DNA of 64,000 nucleotides, taken from Rhizophlyctis rosea (Eukaryota; Chytridiomycota; Chytridiomycetes; Rhizophlyctidales; Rhizophlyctidaceae). Positions 31,241-42,316 of the stretch are shown here, piece by piece. A program made the translations under genes and the position numbers. The notes beneath the pieces were generated by a model that was given only the letters and a program-made list of their open reading frames with translations, had not been told where the DNA came from and searched no databases. Numbering within the stretch: the first letter of the stretch is position 1; every line of letters starts with the position of its first letter. The stretch covers positions 2,564 through 66,563 of the forward strand of contig JADGJC010000042.1 of NCBI GenBank assembly GCA_027596075.1. Reading direction: 5' to 3'.

Positions 31241-31682
31241 CGTGGATTTTTACTTTTGGTGTGGGAAATGGATCTGCAAGTTGAGATGGTGGGACCGTGG
31301 GAAAGAACGCTGGACCGCGCCTTCTTAGTATGTGGTGCTGCTCCTCCAACATCGCCACACTTAATTGTTGCTGATGTAATCCTTCAGTGAAGGCACGTGA
31401 AACTCCACGAGCCCATCGGCTGAACGATCAACATTCCCACGGTCCTTTTACAGATGCGGGCCGATGAAAGCCCAAGACATGACGCGTTTAATCATAAATT
31501 GCTTGTGGTTGACAACCTTCACAGCAAGGGACAGCAGAAGACACTATCTATGCCCACTATGGATACCCCTGTCCTGTTTACACTGCCTCGACCTGGGCAG
31601 TGCTCCACCCGCAAATACTCTTTCCCACGCTCATCCACTTCCCACCATTCCCATCTACACCACCCCACTTGAGTGAACAAGC

Positions 31683-34600
31683 ATGCTGATCGAGGTCATA
31701 ACAACCGACCCCTGCGGGTCAGGGCAATCGGTAACAGCGCTGACCTTTGATATCTCATATACCAACCCATTCAGGGGACCGTCTGCGCGTAGCGTAGTCC
31801 CTCTTCCCGCGAGCAACCGCCGACCTGGCCCCAAGACAGCGAAAGACGCGTTGCTGGCGGCGTCTGTGAGGAATGCTACCGCAACTGGTAAGTTACCCGT
31901 TTTAATGACCATTTTCAGTTCGGGAAATTTGAGGGCACTGTCTGACCTTTCTTTTGATGATTAGATCCAGCACTATGGCGGACCGCCATTATTCAACGCA
32001 CTGCCTTCGATCTCAAAGAGGAAAAGATCAATTGTTCTCTATGCGATGGATGTGAGATTGTTCTACCAGTATGTATCCACTGTCATGCCAGATACCATCT
32101 CTTGTTTAAATGCTGACAGGTCACCATAGATGGCAAGAAAGTGCAACGTCATGCTATCACAATCGATTCAAATGCTCCGAAAGAGTCAAATGCTAGCACA
32201 ACAGGAAGAAGATCACATCGAAACACCTGAACGCGAGCCATCTCCACCTCCAATCCCGGAGCGAGCATTACAACGCAAAAGCTCACTCTTTTCGTTTTTG
32301 GGACTAACAACGCCGCCCGCTAGCGACTCATCGGCCTCGTCAGACGACAGTGAGGACTCGCAATCAATTGCCCTCAAGTCGTTGCAACGCCAATCACCAG
32401 TGCCCGCAGTACACGCATATGAAGCAGCACAAAGGACCTTGTCTCGTGTCAAATCCCAAGTCAGCGATCTATTCCGAAGATATGTATTGCATGACGGGCT
32501 GAACACTCTGTTGCCGGAGAGTTATTATGAATGTACGTGCTGTCGTCACATATTACTACCAATCATTTGCATTGGCTGACGGCATTACCCATCTTTCGGC
32601 AGGGCGAGCACAAAGTATGCTGAAGATCGTCAATACACGTTTGGAAGAGTTGAATCAGGCGGTCGAAACTCAGACTTCTTTGATTGACCGCCATGCCCAA
32701 GCCCTACACGCTCTGCGACAAGCCTTTTGCCAATATTTGGACGAACCGCCATCTGACCCGGAGGTTTCATCACTTTCCATCGTCTGCTCCGGCAGTGTCA
32801 CAGCCGATCAAGACGGCGACTTTGATGGCAGGAAGACCAAGCGATTGAAAGTATCCGACTCCAAGCATCGATCCACTTCACCTGAGATGAAACCGGCCCC
32901 ACCACAGAACGTCAACTCGGATACGAATATTGAGGAAGACAGGCAACACGAGATCCTTAACATGAGCATTCGCCCACTATCAACACTATCCGTTCCCTTC
33001 CTCCACGCCATCCTTTCCGGCATCGCATTGGACATCCTCGACGCTACACAGAACGCCGTGGACGGCTCCGGCAGAAGGATGTCTCTGGACGCTCTCCTCC
33101 GATCCACCGATCCGTCCACCTCGTTGCAAAGCGGCGAATGCGGCGCCGATTTGTTCAGGGAGTATTCGAAGAGTGTAAATCCCAAGATGACGGAGCTGCT
33201 CAAGTATAAGGAAATGATTGAGTTAGGGTTGGAGGCAAGGGGGGAGCGGATGGTGAGGACGACGCCGGACATTTTGGACGACCTTGACATACCGGACGTT
33301 GTGAATTCACTTGCGTTTGCTGAAAGATTCTGCGATGAGTCTGTCGAGGGGAATGAAGTGCAGCAGGTCTCGAAGGCGGGATATGCGGCTTTGCCTGCTG
33401 ACGTTGGTCCTATTGATTTCACGTCCGTGTACCTGTCTCTGTTTTCCGTCTGGACTCGTCACAAAGACAAGCGGAGTGTCATGACGCGGGAGAAGCTTGA
33501 TCTATTGGAGGTATGTTAGTCAAATATTTCTTGCTCTGATCCGCACATTGATTGATATCCTTCATGACAGCAACGGGAACGAGCACGAATGGAACTTGAT
33601 CGAATCGAGCACGACCGCGCGGAGAGTCTCAAACGGGAGCAAGATGCATTGGCGGAGAAGAGGAAACGGGTCGCCGCCACGATGCCGTTCTTTCACTCCA
33701 TCAAACGTTCCGAAAGAGTTTCACCTCCTCCACCACCACCATCATCGCCAGAACCACCAACAGACGAAGAAGGCGGGGAAGGGCAAGACGAACCAGATGT
33801 TATTGGGGACAAACGCCTCTCACACCAAATTGTGGAGGATGAACCGGAGAAGGGGGAAGTGGGGCCGGGGACAGACAAGACTCCACCGATGAAACGCAGG
33901 GAAAGCGCGCCGGAACTGAGGGAGGGAGTTACGAGCAAGCAGCGGGCGCTATGGTTGTTGCAGTCTTTGCCTTTGAGTAGGTGGGGTGGGAGGAAAGGAG
34001 TGCGGAGGGGGAGTACGGGGAATATCAACCTGCCGTCTTTTGATAGTATGGGGAAGGTGGCGACGGCTGTGGAGGAGTGTTCTACTGATGAGGATGGGAA
34101 TGTGGTTTTCTTTCCAGTCAATGTTTCGGCGCCTGTTACGAAAGACGTTCCGAGTCCGTTGGGGCGCCGGCATTTGTCGCGGGCGCATCGGGAGAGGAGT
34201 CGGTCTGGGTCTGGGTCTAGGAGGAGGAGTCGGAGTAGGAGTCGGGGGAAGTCTGCCTTGGAAAGAAGGATGACTTTGGGGAAGTCGCCTAGTCGGAGGG
34301 TGACGGGGAAGGCGGTGAGGGATGTTGGGTTTGTGGGAGAGGAGGGTGCAGGGGATGAGGGGGAGGAAAAGAGGGTGTGTGAGATTTCGAAGAGGGTTAG
34401 GTATGGGGTTGAGAGTGGGATGAGACGGGTGCCGGAGAGTTTGGAGAGGGCTAATCTTCGTGTGAGTTTGTGTCTCTCCTTATCTTTGTTCTATGGTTGC
34501 ATACACCGTCAACCCACAACTCATCATAACATACTCGCTCCATCTCCATACACAGCGCCACAGCTCCTGCCCTCTAATCCGAACCGAATCCCATCACACG

Positions 34601-34840
34601 AACAACATCGCAACACCATCAACATCAATAACGCTCGACAGCACCCTACACATCTCCATCCCACCGGTTGCCGCCAAACCCCTTGTGAAGCGTCCCATTG
34701 CCGTACCGGAACGTGCAGCGGACGGAGCGTGCGGGCCCGCACCACCCATGTCTCGCAGTGGAGTCATGACGGAGTTCTTTGGGGCGAGTAAAGTTAGTGG
34801 TGCGGGAGTTTGGGTTTTGTCGGAGAAGGAGGGGTGTTGA
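31683..34840 (+). CDS. Unrecognised multidomain protein with coiled-coil segment
   Basis: Six exons give about 880 residues with no family I can name. Exon 1 starts MLIEVITTDPCGSGQS. Exon 2 has a compact Cys set, INCSLCDGCEIVLP, followed after an intron by MARKCNVML, which might bind a metal. Then come a Ser-rich acidic linker, a helical block (LFRRYVLHDGLNTLLPESYY, MLKIVNTRLEELNQAV) and a long ordered-looking middle (LSVPFLHAILSGIALDIL, VYLSLFSVWTRHKDKRSV). A charged helix follows (RERARMELDRIEHDRAESL), then a basic, Arg/Ser-rich tail including SRSGSGSRRRSRSRSRGK, suggestive of RNA binding or nuclear speckle targeting. The last intron (gtgagtttgtg to cacag near 34,550) leads to a short exon ending KEGC at 34840. 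Function unknown. Confidence 0.72.
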
Positions 34841-36439
34841 TATTGAGGGGAGGGGTTGTGTGGGGCATTGTTCGCGGGATGTTGACCCGTTTTCTTGGGT
34901 GCTTTGTGGATAGGGTATCATTCGGCACAATTTCATTCTTCATTTCATCTTCTTTCTTTTCCCTTTCTCCCATCATGGACTTGCATCACTTCCATCCACC
35001 CATTGTCTCTTTTCATGTGTCTAGTTCAAGAGTATACCCATCATTTCGTTTTCCTGTCTCTCCGTTCGTGATATGGTTGCATGGCATTTGATGATGAACA
35101 GTTCTCATTGACTATTCACTACCGCTATTACAACTCGGTCCTCTCGTCATTAACGATATCCATTTCTTTTCTGAAGGGAAAAGAGGAGGAGGAGGACTTG
35201 TCATTCCCGACGCGTCTCCCTGCACTGCTGTCGGGTGTTTGGCGCCGAATTGCCACCCGGAGCTGCGCCCGACTCGAGTGACCGTCATTTGGGGGCGGGA
35301 TGAAGCATTTGGCCTGGCGTGGCGCACCATGAACATTGGCAGCATTGTGCGGCCAAAGTACCGAAAAGAGAGTAAATGATTTCCTCATTGCGGCAATGGC
35401 AACACGGGGGGGAGCCGGTCGGACGGACAGGGTGTTGCCTGCGGTCGAGACCGCATCATCATGTCATCTTGTGGGTGCAACATTGTGAGATGAATTTATG
35501 CATTCATTTTCCCATTCCCACAGTCTGCGGTGGGTGTGAGTGAGTGCATGCATGCACACCCACACCCAGATCGGAAGTCTGGCAACGGGTTCATCCTCCT
35601 TTTGCATGCTTTTGCAATCATATTGACGGTAGGCCGCTATTCAGCAGGGTATCTTTGTGTTTCTTGCTTGTTATGCTATTTCCCACACACAAACTGGTGT
35701 CTGATATTCTTAGATAGGTAGTTGCACCCTGGCACTGGGGTTGTAACTTGGTCGCAACAAGACAAGTATTTTATTATCAAACTAGGTAAACAAACCTTGC
35801 ACTTGGTCGCTTGCTGCGCAAGGGGTTTTGGTCGTCTCCATCTCTCCACCTCAGAACGTTGGGCCGTCTCCTTTTGACAAGTTAGAACTACACGTACTGA
35901 TACCCCTTTCCCCTTTGTGTTTATACCTTTCCCACACTGTCCACATTCCCGACTATTCCCACACAACCATGTCCAGACTTCATCCATAATATCTATATTG
36001 CATCCTTGTTTTTGGTCGAGAGTAAATGCACCTCGTTACGACTCGCTTGCGAAAACGTATTGATACACCTATTACGATATCTGTTGACAATTACAACCGG
36101 TAACTACTACACGAAGATTTAACACGTTCGAGAACGCGACACCATTCACACTCCAATACATATAACGGGAACTTTGGCAACAAGCGTTGTTGCGAAACTG
36201 ACGGCGGCTGCCACGAGGGACGACGGGGTACATGAGGCCAAACGTCCCAGGTATGGGGTTTTGTTGAGGGGATTTGGTTTTTGTGCGTTTATATATGGGA
36301 TTGGTGATGTCATAGGAGGGCAATCAACTTGCAAATCCTTACGTATTGATCTCTGCATATCCAATTTGATTTTCATCGACAATCACGCAGGTTGTGCAAT
36401 TCACCCCGGTCAAAACACCCAACAAACAACAACTTTTGG
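34841..36439. other. Intergenic region upstream of the tyrosine phosphatase gene
   Basis: About 1.6 kb without a supported gene. It contains an imperfect palindrome at 35532-35567. A splice-like exon edge occurs just before the phosphatase start: an in-frame segment upstream of 36241 ends at AG|gtatgg and could join at 36390, but no ATG was found in its frame, so it may be a 5' untranslated exon. Confidence 0.4.
35532..35567. repeat. Imperfect palindrome centred on GCATGCATGC
   Basis: GGGTGTGAGTGAGTGCATGC is followed directly by GCACACCCACACCC (sharing the centre), so the left arm pairs with the right apart from a few bases. It lies in the intergenic region about 0.9 kb upstream of the phosphatase gene and could be a protein-binding site or a cruciform-prone repeat. 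There is no direct evidence of function. Confidence 0.4.
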
Positions 36440-38917
36440 ATGGGGACAACCTTTTCCAGGTTTCCAAGAGGTTCTTCCTCCTCGTCCTCCCACTCATCAT
36501 CAGCAGCAGCGTTATCATCGCCACACTCATCATCAACAACAACACTAACAGCATCACCCGCGTTAGTAGCCCACCCGCCCACCGCTGCCGCCCACGTCGA
36601 CTCAACAGGAGTGATAGACACCCTTCTCGGTAAACCATCAGACAGTCATACCCAATCATCCCAACAACAACAACAGCACGAACCACCACCCCGCAAAAAG
36701 CGCGCCTTTACCGAAGAGTCCCGCGCATCATCCGCACCACCAGCACCCGACGCCGCTTCATCGTCTTCAGCTCGTGCGAAAGAGCAGGAAGAAGAGAGTA
36801 AATCGGGCGGATCAGTAGGGCTATATCCGGGTCATCATAAGCATTCTGCGAGTGTTTTTGTTGGTGGATCGGGGAATTCGTTTCCGGGAGCGCCGAGTAA
36901 TCTTTCGAGTGTTTCTGCGGAGCATATAACGTAGGTGGTTTGTGCTATTTTCTTCGGCTTTCTTTGGGTGAGACAATGGGGATGGGGTTGGGGGTTGGCT
37001 TGAATTTGCCAAGATCTTTTTGTCGATGACTTCGTATGGATTTGAGTGGGTCGCGGTGATATGGTTGAGAAGGTGCTTGGAGCTTGACATTTCATTGGAA
37101 ATCTGTCGATGAAAAATGCTCGCAAATGGTTGTGCTTGGAGAATAGTAGGCAAATGGGATAAGCTTTTGGTGGTTCAGGCGGGATGAGAGTTGTCGTATT
37201 TTGACACCAATCAGTCATCATATTGTGGGGAACTGACTTCACTACAAGACTGGCTGAACAACTATCTAAATTGCTGTCTCTATCCCCACAGATCATCACT
37301 CCCCAGACCACGAACCTCCCTCGCCAGCCGCCGCTCCTCCTCCGCCTCCGGCCACTCCGACCGCCTCCCCCTCGCCCTAGGCGTCAACGCACCTCCCGTC
37401 CCCTCCCTCCCCGCAGGAATCAATAAACCCATCCACAACCACCTCCAACCCCCAAAACTCGACACAACAGGCTTCACCGTCCCCTTCACCCTCCCACCAT
37501 CCCCAATGTCTGCCGGTACGCTAGGCGAGTCCATCCCGTCCATCGGGGAAATGATCGATGAAAAGAATCTTCCGCCGTGGTTGAGGAGAATTGTGATGAT
37601 GGGAGAGAATGTTGGCGTGCCGCTTCAGCAGAGTTATCAGGAGATTGAGGCACGGGAGTTGGAGAGGATTCGGGAGGGGGTTAGGAATGCGAGTCATCCG
37701 AATGCGATGGGGGCTGCGCTGAAGAGGGAGAATCAGAGGCGTAATCGGTGAGTTTGAGTGGTTGTGGGTCGGTTGATTTTGTGGGTTGGGGTGTCATCAA
37801 CGAGCGGGGATTTCAAATAATCATTGGATGTCGATGTTGTTTCTTGTTTCGTTACTTCGCTAATACATCATCTTCTCAAACCAGCTACACCGACATCATC
37901 CCCTACGACGGCACCCGCGTCCCCCTCCTCACCCCCTCCCAAGGCTCCGACTACATCAACGCCTCCTACCTCCACGGCCTCCCCTCCACCCGCCCCTACA
38001 TCGCCTCCCAAGGGCCCCTCCCCAACACCATCGGCGACTTCTGGCAAATGGTCTGGGAGCAAAACGTGCGCGTGATCGTCATGCTCACCAAGGAAGACGA
38101 GCGCGGACGACGGAAGTGCGAGCGGTACTGGCCGGATACTGAGCGGTTGGAGAAGGGGTGGAGTAATTTGGGGGGGTTGAGAGTCCGGGTGGGGAGTGGG
38201 GGGGAGAGGAGAGTACTTGGTGGGGAGGGGGTGTTGAGGGAGATTGATTTGATTAGAGGGGGAGGGGGGCCGGGGAATACGACGCCGGAAGCTGGGAGTG
38301 GGGAGCGGAGGACGGTGCATCTGTTGCATTTTTTGGCGTGGCCGGATCATAGGGGGAGTAATGCGCAGAACGTACTGCATATCATTGACTTGGCGGAGGA
38401 TTTGCAGACGAGGGCGTTAGCGGCTGATGCGTCAACGGGACCTATGATCGTGCATTGTTCGGCCGGGTGTGGACGGACGGGGACGTTTTGTGCCATATCT
38501 ACAACATTACAAATCCTGTCTCGGGGCGAAGGACTAGACGACGAAGACGTACTCTTCGAAAGCGTCGAAGCGCTTCGGAAATGTCGTGTTTCGATCGTGC
38601 AGACTGTTGAGCAGTGGGCGTTTTGTTATGAAGCCGTGCTGTACCGCATCTTGCAGTGGCAGAGTGGGGTTGTGGGTGATGGGGGTGGCGAGGTGCCGGG
38701 GTGGATTGTTAGGAAGGAGATTGTGGATGGGGGGTTGGGTGGGGGGGTTAGTGTTAACGTTATTCCGTCGACGCCGAAGGTTGGGAGTGGGAGTGGTGGA
38801 GGGACCAGTGCGGGGAGTGTTGGGGGGCCGTTTTCGTTCAGGGGGTTGGGGTTGGGGAAGGGGTTGAGGTGTGATGGAGGTGGGGGTGGGGCGAAACGGA
38901 AGACTGAGGATGTTTGA
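36440..38917 (+). CDS. Protein tyrosine phosphatase, classical non-receptor type
   Basis: Cys-dependent tyrosine phosphatase. Exon 1 (MGTTFSRFPRGSSSSS) is Ser-rich and disordered with a Gln run and a basic patch, PPRKKRAF. The second exon ends with ENQRRNR, which joins across an intron to the catalytic domain: RYTDIIPYDGTRV, DYINASYLHGLP, YIASQGPLPNTIGDFWQMVW. The WPD loop is LAWPDHRGS, the P-loop MIVHCSAGCGRTGTFC carries the catalytic Cys and Arg of HCx5R, and the Q-loop block is IVQTVEQWAFCYEA. About 735 residues in total. The first ATG in frame gives an N-myristoylation-like MGTTFS, so membrane anchoring is possible; a spliced upstream start is not excluded. The tail is Gly/Ser-rich. Each of the two large exons runs from C-ending to G-ending codons. 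Confidence 0.93.
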
Positions 38918-39344
38918 TGATTGTTGCGTAGGAATGGTGGGATATTGTGTACAGTTTGTTTGTTTTCCTTTTTTGGAGGGTGGGGCGGAGGGGTGGGGTG
39001 TAGTGTACGATGCTGGCTTCCTTTTTTTCGTGTGTCATGCTTTCAACTTTTACGTGTTCTTATTCTCTCTCTCTTATTTGTGTTACCTCTTTTGATCTTT
39101 TGCTTGTGTTTGATGACGAGAGAGAAGTCTCCACTCTTCTTTGTTCCCTTTGATTTTGTGTACTCTGCTTTTTGCTTTTCTCTTCAAATAGGGTATTGAT
39201 GCGAGAAAATAATAGAGATCGTTTCTTAGCATATTACTCTTCCTGAATCGGCGAGTGTGACCTACGGAAACATGAGCGGCTGAGCGAAGCCCTCAGGCTA
39301 TTTTCTTTCCAACAAGAGACCAGATTGTTCTATTTACAAGGTGA

Positions 39345-39869
39345 CTAACGGGTTACAGATATACATGAAATCCTATAGAAGTGTCGTTCGGTGTCATCAA
39401 CAATTGAAAGGCGTGCGAATAATTGTTTCCTTGTGTGCGCGGCGGATGATATTCTGGACATTCGTGCCCCGTGATGCTGCCTTTTGCGCAACGTTGTCCT
39501 CGTAGTTGAGTGGTTTGGTCGGGTTCTTATGGAAGCCTCATCAAAACGAACGGTTTTCTTCGCTTTCGTAGATGTTGAGTCTTTTGAAACTTTTCTGGCT
39601 TTCAAGCGCTCTATGACCGCATGGTGATGGTCGCCGAGCCGCCGTCTGACTAGCTCCTCGGCCAATCGTGCTGTCTTTTCCATTTGGATTTGCAAGCGGT
39701 TGAGTTGTTCTATGAGACTGTTGACTTCGTCTCTGACGCATTTGACTTCGTCTGTGAGGGGGGTGAGGGGGTTGAGGTTGTGTTGGTGTTGGAGTTGGTC
39801 ATGTTGCAAAAGTTTGGGGAAGGCAGAGGCAACAATCTTCTTTTTTTGGTTGTTTGTCTGTTTCCCCAA
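39345..39869 (-). CDS. Putative small coiled-coil protein, start uncertain
   Basis: Frame of about 174 codons with a clear amphipathic helix, VKCVRDEVNSLIEQLNRLQ followed by MEKTARLAEELVRRR, and a basic C-terminus with TVRFDEASIRTR. It ends at TAA/TAG near 39345. The open frame has no ATG upstream of 39683 (its far end is a TTG). The true start may therefore be that internal Met, giving about 113 residues, or lie in an upstream exon I cannot fix. An ATG in another frame (39803) starts a Thr/Ser/Pro-rich peptide that could connect if an intron or indel were present. No family recognised. It is convergent with the phosphatase gene. Confidence 0.45.
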   Translation of the reverse strand: MGKQTNNQKKKIVASAFPKLLQHDQLQHQHNLNPLTPLTDEVKCVRDEVNSLIEQLNRLQIQMEKTARLAEELVRRRLGDHHHAVIERLKARKVSKDSTSTKAKKTVRFDEASIRTRPNHSTTRTTLRKRQHHGARMSRISSAAHTRKQLFARLSIVDDTERHFYRISCISVTR

Positions 39870-40445
39870 AGCTCTTCAAGTTTCCTTCAAACACCAAGCG
39901 TGCCATACAAACAATCGGAAGCGAGTGCGACCAGCCACGCTCATATCCGCGGCAAGTGCAAAGGAAGATCTGCCCAAAAAAGGGCGAAATATGATGTTCT
40001 ACGGGTTCCATTGAATATCTTTAGACAGTACTAGCTGGCCAAGTTTTCCAAACCCCCAGGGGTGAGTGGCACAGTGACCATTTTGCGGATGGAAGTCGCA
40101 GGGGTCTTTCAATTGTCGTTCGTCATTTTGTCCGCCATCCCAACGGCGGCCCCGGGCGATCAATTTAAGTCTATCACTTTCTTTCTACTTTTGTCCGTTT
40201 TTGATGGTTCATATTGAAAAGTGGGGCGATTTTATTTTGCACATCATCATGCATGATGCAATATGCAAGGCTACTCTCCAGAGACAAATAGGACTCCAAT
40301 CCTGGCACCCAACCTCTTGGTACCCAAATTCCAACAATTTTGCAAAAGACTCGTACCCCCCTTCGTCACTCCAACAACCGCAAAAAGCACCTGAACAAAC
40401 CCCGCTCTGCCGTCCTCATTCCAGCTTCATCAACAGGATACTCCA

Positions 40446-41546
40446 TCATAGTGAATGCGTATCCCTGTTCCTGGTGTGGCTTCCCATCTTGCTCTTCCTT
40501 CTCTTCACTCTCTTCCTTCCCTTCGTCCCGACCTTCAAGAAGTCCAGCACCAATATGGAGGAGGTATGCGACGTACGGTCCCGATGGTGGACAAAGAGGT
40601 TGAATCTGCTCATTGTGATTGTGTTTTTCGTGGAGAGTGTTGTGGTTTCGCGGAGGGTGTGTTGGCCCAGGAGTTTTTGGTCGCTTATGCGGATGATGTG
40701 GGTGGTTGGGGTTGGGTTCGGGTTGTCGGGCTCACGGGTGTTGTAGGCTAGGATTGTTTCGTTGAAGCAGATGCTGGTGCAGTCAGTGATTTCTAGGTGG
40801 AAGGAGGGGTTGCGGATGGAGGTGATGACTGTTGTTGATGGGAAGGTTATACCGATCGGTCCTGGAATTGTATCGTCTTGGATGATGTGGTCGCCGCAGA
40901 TGGTGATGGCGATGGTTGTTGGTTCGTATGGACGTTCTAGGATTTTGGTGCCGGTTTTGTGATCCTCGAAAACTTGTGTCCTGGCTATCGTTTCGGGTCG
41001 GCGGACAATGGCGTTGGGCCGCAGATATATTGCTTGAAAGTCGATGTCGGACTTGCCCGTAGGGTAGCGGCAGTCAGCGAAGATGTTGTCAAGGTAGACG
41101 TTTGGTGATGTTCCATCAGGATCGGTAGTGAAGATGATTTCTCCACTTTCCAAAGAGCCCATCATGAACACAACGTTTTCCGGAAGAGCGTCGAAACAGC
41201 TCGTGACATCTTGGACGACACCATTCCCCGTCCTATCAAATCCCATGTCACAATCAAGTACCTTAATGGGCTCGCACGCATCCACCGGCTGCCACTCCCT
41301 TCCCCAAGCATATGAGATCAAAGCTACATCCCTCCAATTCCCACGCCCACGAAGCACTGGCAAACAGCCTTCCGGATACCCCGCCACGAGCTTAGGTTTC
41401 CAGACTTGTGTACTGGCGGCAACGCGCATGATAGCGCTCCATTGCTTGCATACGCGTTCGCAAGTTAGAAGTGCAGGGACGGGTAATTTCGCGAAAACGG
41501 AGGCGAGGAGTTCCGAGACTGTTTCGAGGTTGAATTTGGCAGGCAT
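40446..41546 (-). CDS. F-box protein, paralogue of the 8-kb gene with altered C-terminus
   Basis: The ATG at 41546 gives MPAKFNLETVSELLASVF, then the F-box LTCERVCKQWSAIMRV and the family blocks GYPEGCLPVLRG, ESGEIIFTT, RYPTGKSDIDF, SICFNETILAYN and IIRISDQKLLGQ. It is clearly homologous along its length to the gene at 8153-9484 but lacks the internal stop. Near 40,580-40,600, after SRFNLFVHH, about 55-60 residues present in the 8-kb copy are missing and the frame changes. The translated frame ends RNRDTHSL at 40446. The ancestral tail persists in another frame down to TGA 40366-40368: IGAGLLEGRDEG, AFTMMEYPVDEAGMRT and LRLLE align with GPGNEDVADSDD, VCTITEYSTDGNGNRT and WRWLE of the other copy. 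Either a truncated functional protein or a pseudogene. Confidence 0.75.
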   Translation of the reverse strand: MPAKFNLETVSELLASVFAKLPVPALLTCERVCKQWSAIMRVAASTQVWKPKLVAGYPEGCLPVLRGRGNWRDVALISYAWGREWQPVDACEPIKVLDCDMGFDRTGNGVVQDVTSCFDALPENVVFMMGSLESGEIIFTTDPDGTSPNVYLDNIFADCRYPTGKSDIDFQAIYLRPNAIVRRPETIARTQVFEDHKTGTKILERPYEPTTIAITICGDHIIQDDTIPGPIGITFPSTTVITSIRNPSFHLEITDCTSICFNETILAYNTREPDNPNPTPTTHIIRISDQKLLGQHTLRETTTLSTKNTITMSRFNLFVHHRDRTSHTSSILVLDFLKVGTKGRKRVKRRKSKMGSHTRNRDTHSL

Positions 41547-42000
41547 GAGTCAATCGGTTGCGGGTAGGGGCTTTGTTCACTGCTGTGCTGATATCGACAC
41601 GGAAAGGACGGACCATGTCAAGCTATTCTGAAGAGCGCTCGTTACGTATACGAAGACGGTTGCGAGGCATCAAACAAATGCTGAAACGGTTGCTCAAAGC
41701 TGGGGAGGACGGGGGAGGAACATGTGGGAAAGACAAGAAATACTTCAATGTTTCACATCGTCCCTGTCAGACATGCTCAGGTGATGACGCCAGAGTGAAT
41801 TCGGAACACATCACTCGTGTGGGCAGAGACACCCAATGCAAATGACTCAATGAATTGTTCCAGCGTCCATGTGCGATCCAATCACCTCGAAAGTGGGCTG
41901 GGTATGCCCGGCGGTCGCTGTTTTATTATGGTGATAAGCTAACCTGGACCAGTGATGTTGCGCCACTTATTGCCCGATGTGAGGGTCCTTTCAATCCAAC

Positions 42001-42170
42001 CAAATGGACTGTATTGTTTATGTGTAACACAAAACGGATTCTCAGCAAGCCCTCAGTCGTCTAATGGCTAGGATACGACGCTTCAAATGGATTGCATTGT
42101 TCATATGTGTAACACAAACTGAAATAATTTATCAAGCAGTCTTTAGTCGTCTAGTGGCTCGGATGCGACG
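42001..42170 (+). repeat. Tandem repeat carrying tRNA-Glu 5' halves
   Basis: Two head-to-tail units of about 83 and 87 bases (42001-42083 and 42084-42170). Both begin CAAATGGA(C/T)TG(T/C)ATTGTT, share GTGTAACACAAA, and end in a sequence nearly identical to the 5' half of the tRNA-Glu gene at 47345. The first copy (42051-42082) differs by one base over 32; the second (42140-42170) by about four over 31. The A-box region (TAGTGGCTAGG) is kept, whereas the anticodon 3' side and the T-arm/B-box are absent. This resembles the head of a tRNA-derived short interspersed element. Confidence 0.75.
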
Positions 42171-42316
42171 GAATACTCCCTACGCTAACGTGCACAATGG
42201 TGGTCACCTGATTTGCATAAATATCTATTTTACCCTACTCAAAAGTATTCAAACCGCAGCGTAGTCATACTTCAGGCTCACCCACCCCAAAACATCCATT
42301 CCTGCCCTTCCTCCCA

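Noticed and set aside
31454..31676. Two overlapping short frames as a small gene upstream of the orphan at 31683
   Set aside because: Both frames are equally open, low-complexity at the end and unspliced; more likely promoter or leader sequence.
41558..41845. 95-codon plus-strand frame opposite the F-box start
   Set aside because: The basic and Cys residues looked interesting, but there is no homology, no upstream signals and no splice structure. It may be leader DNA of the F-box gene.
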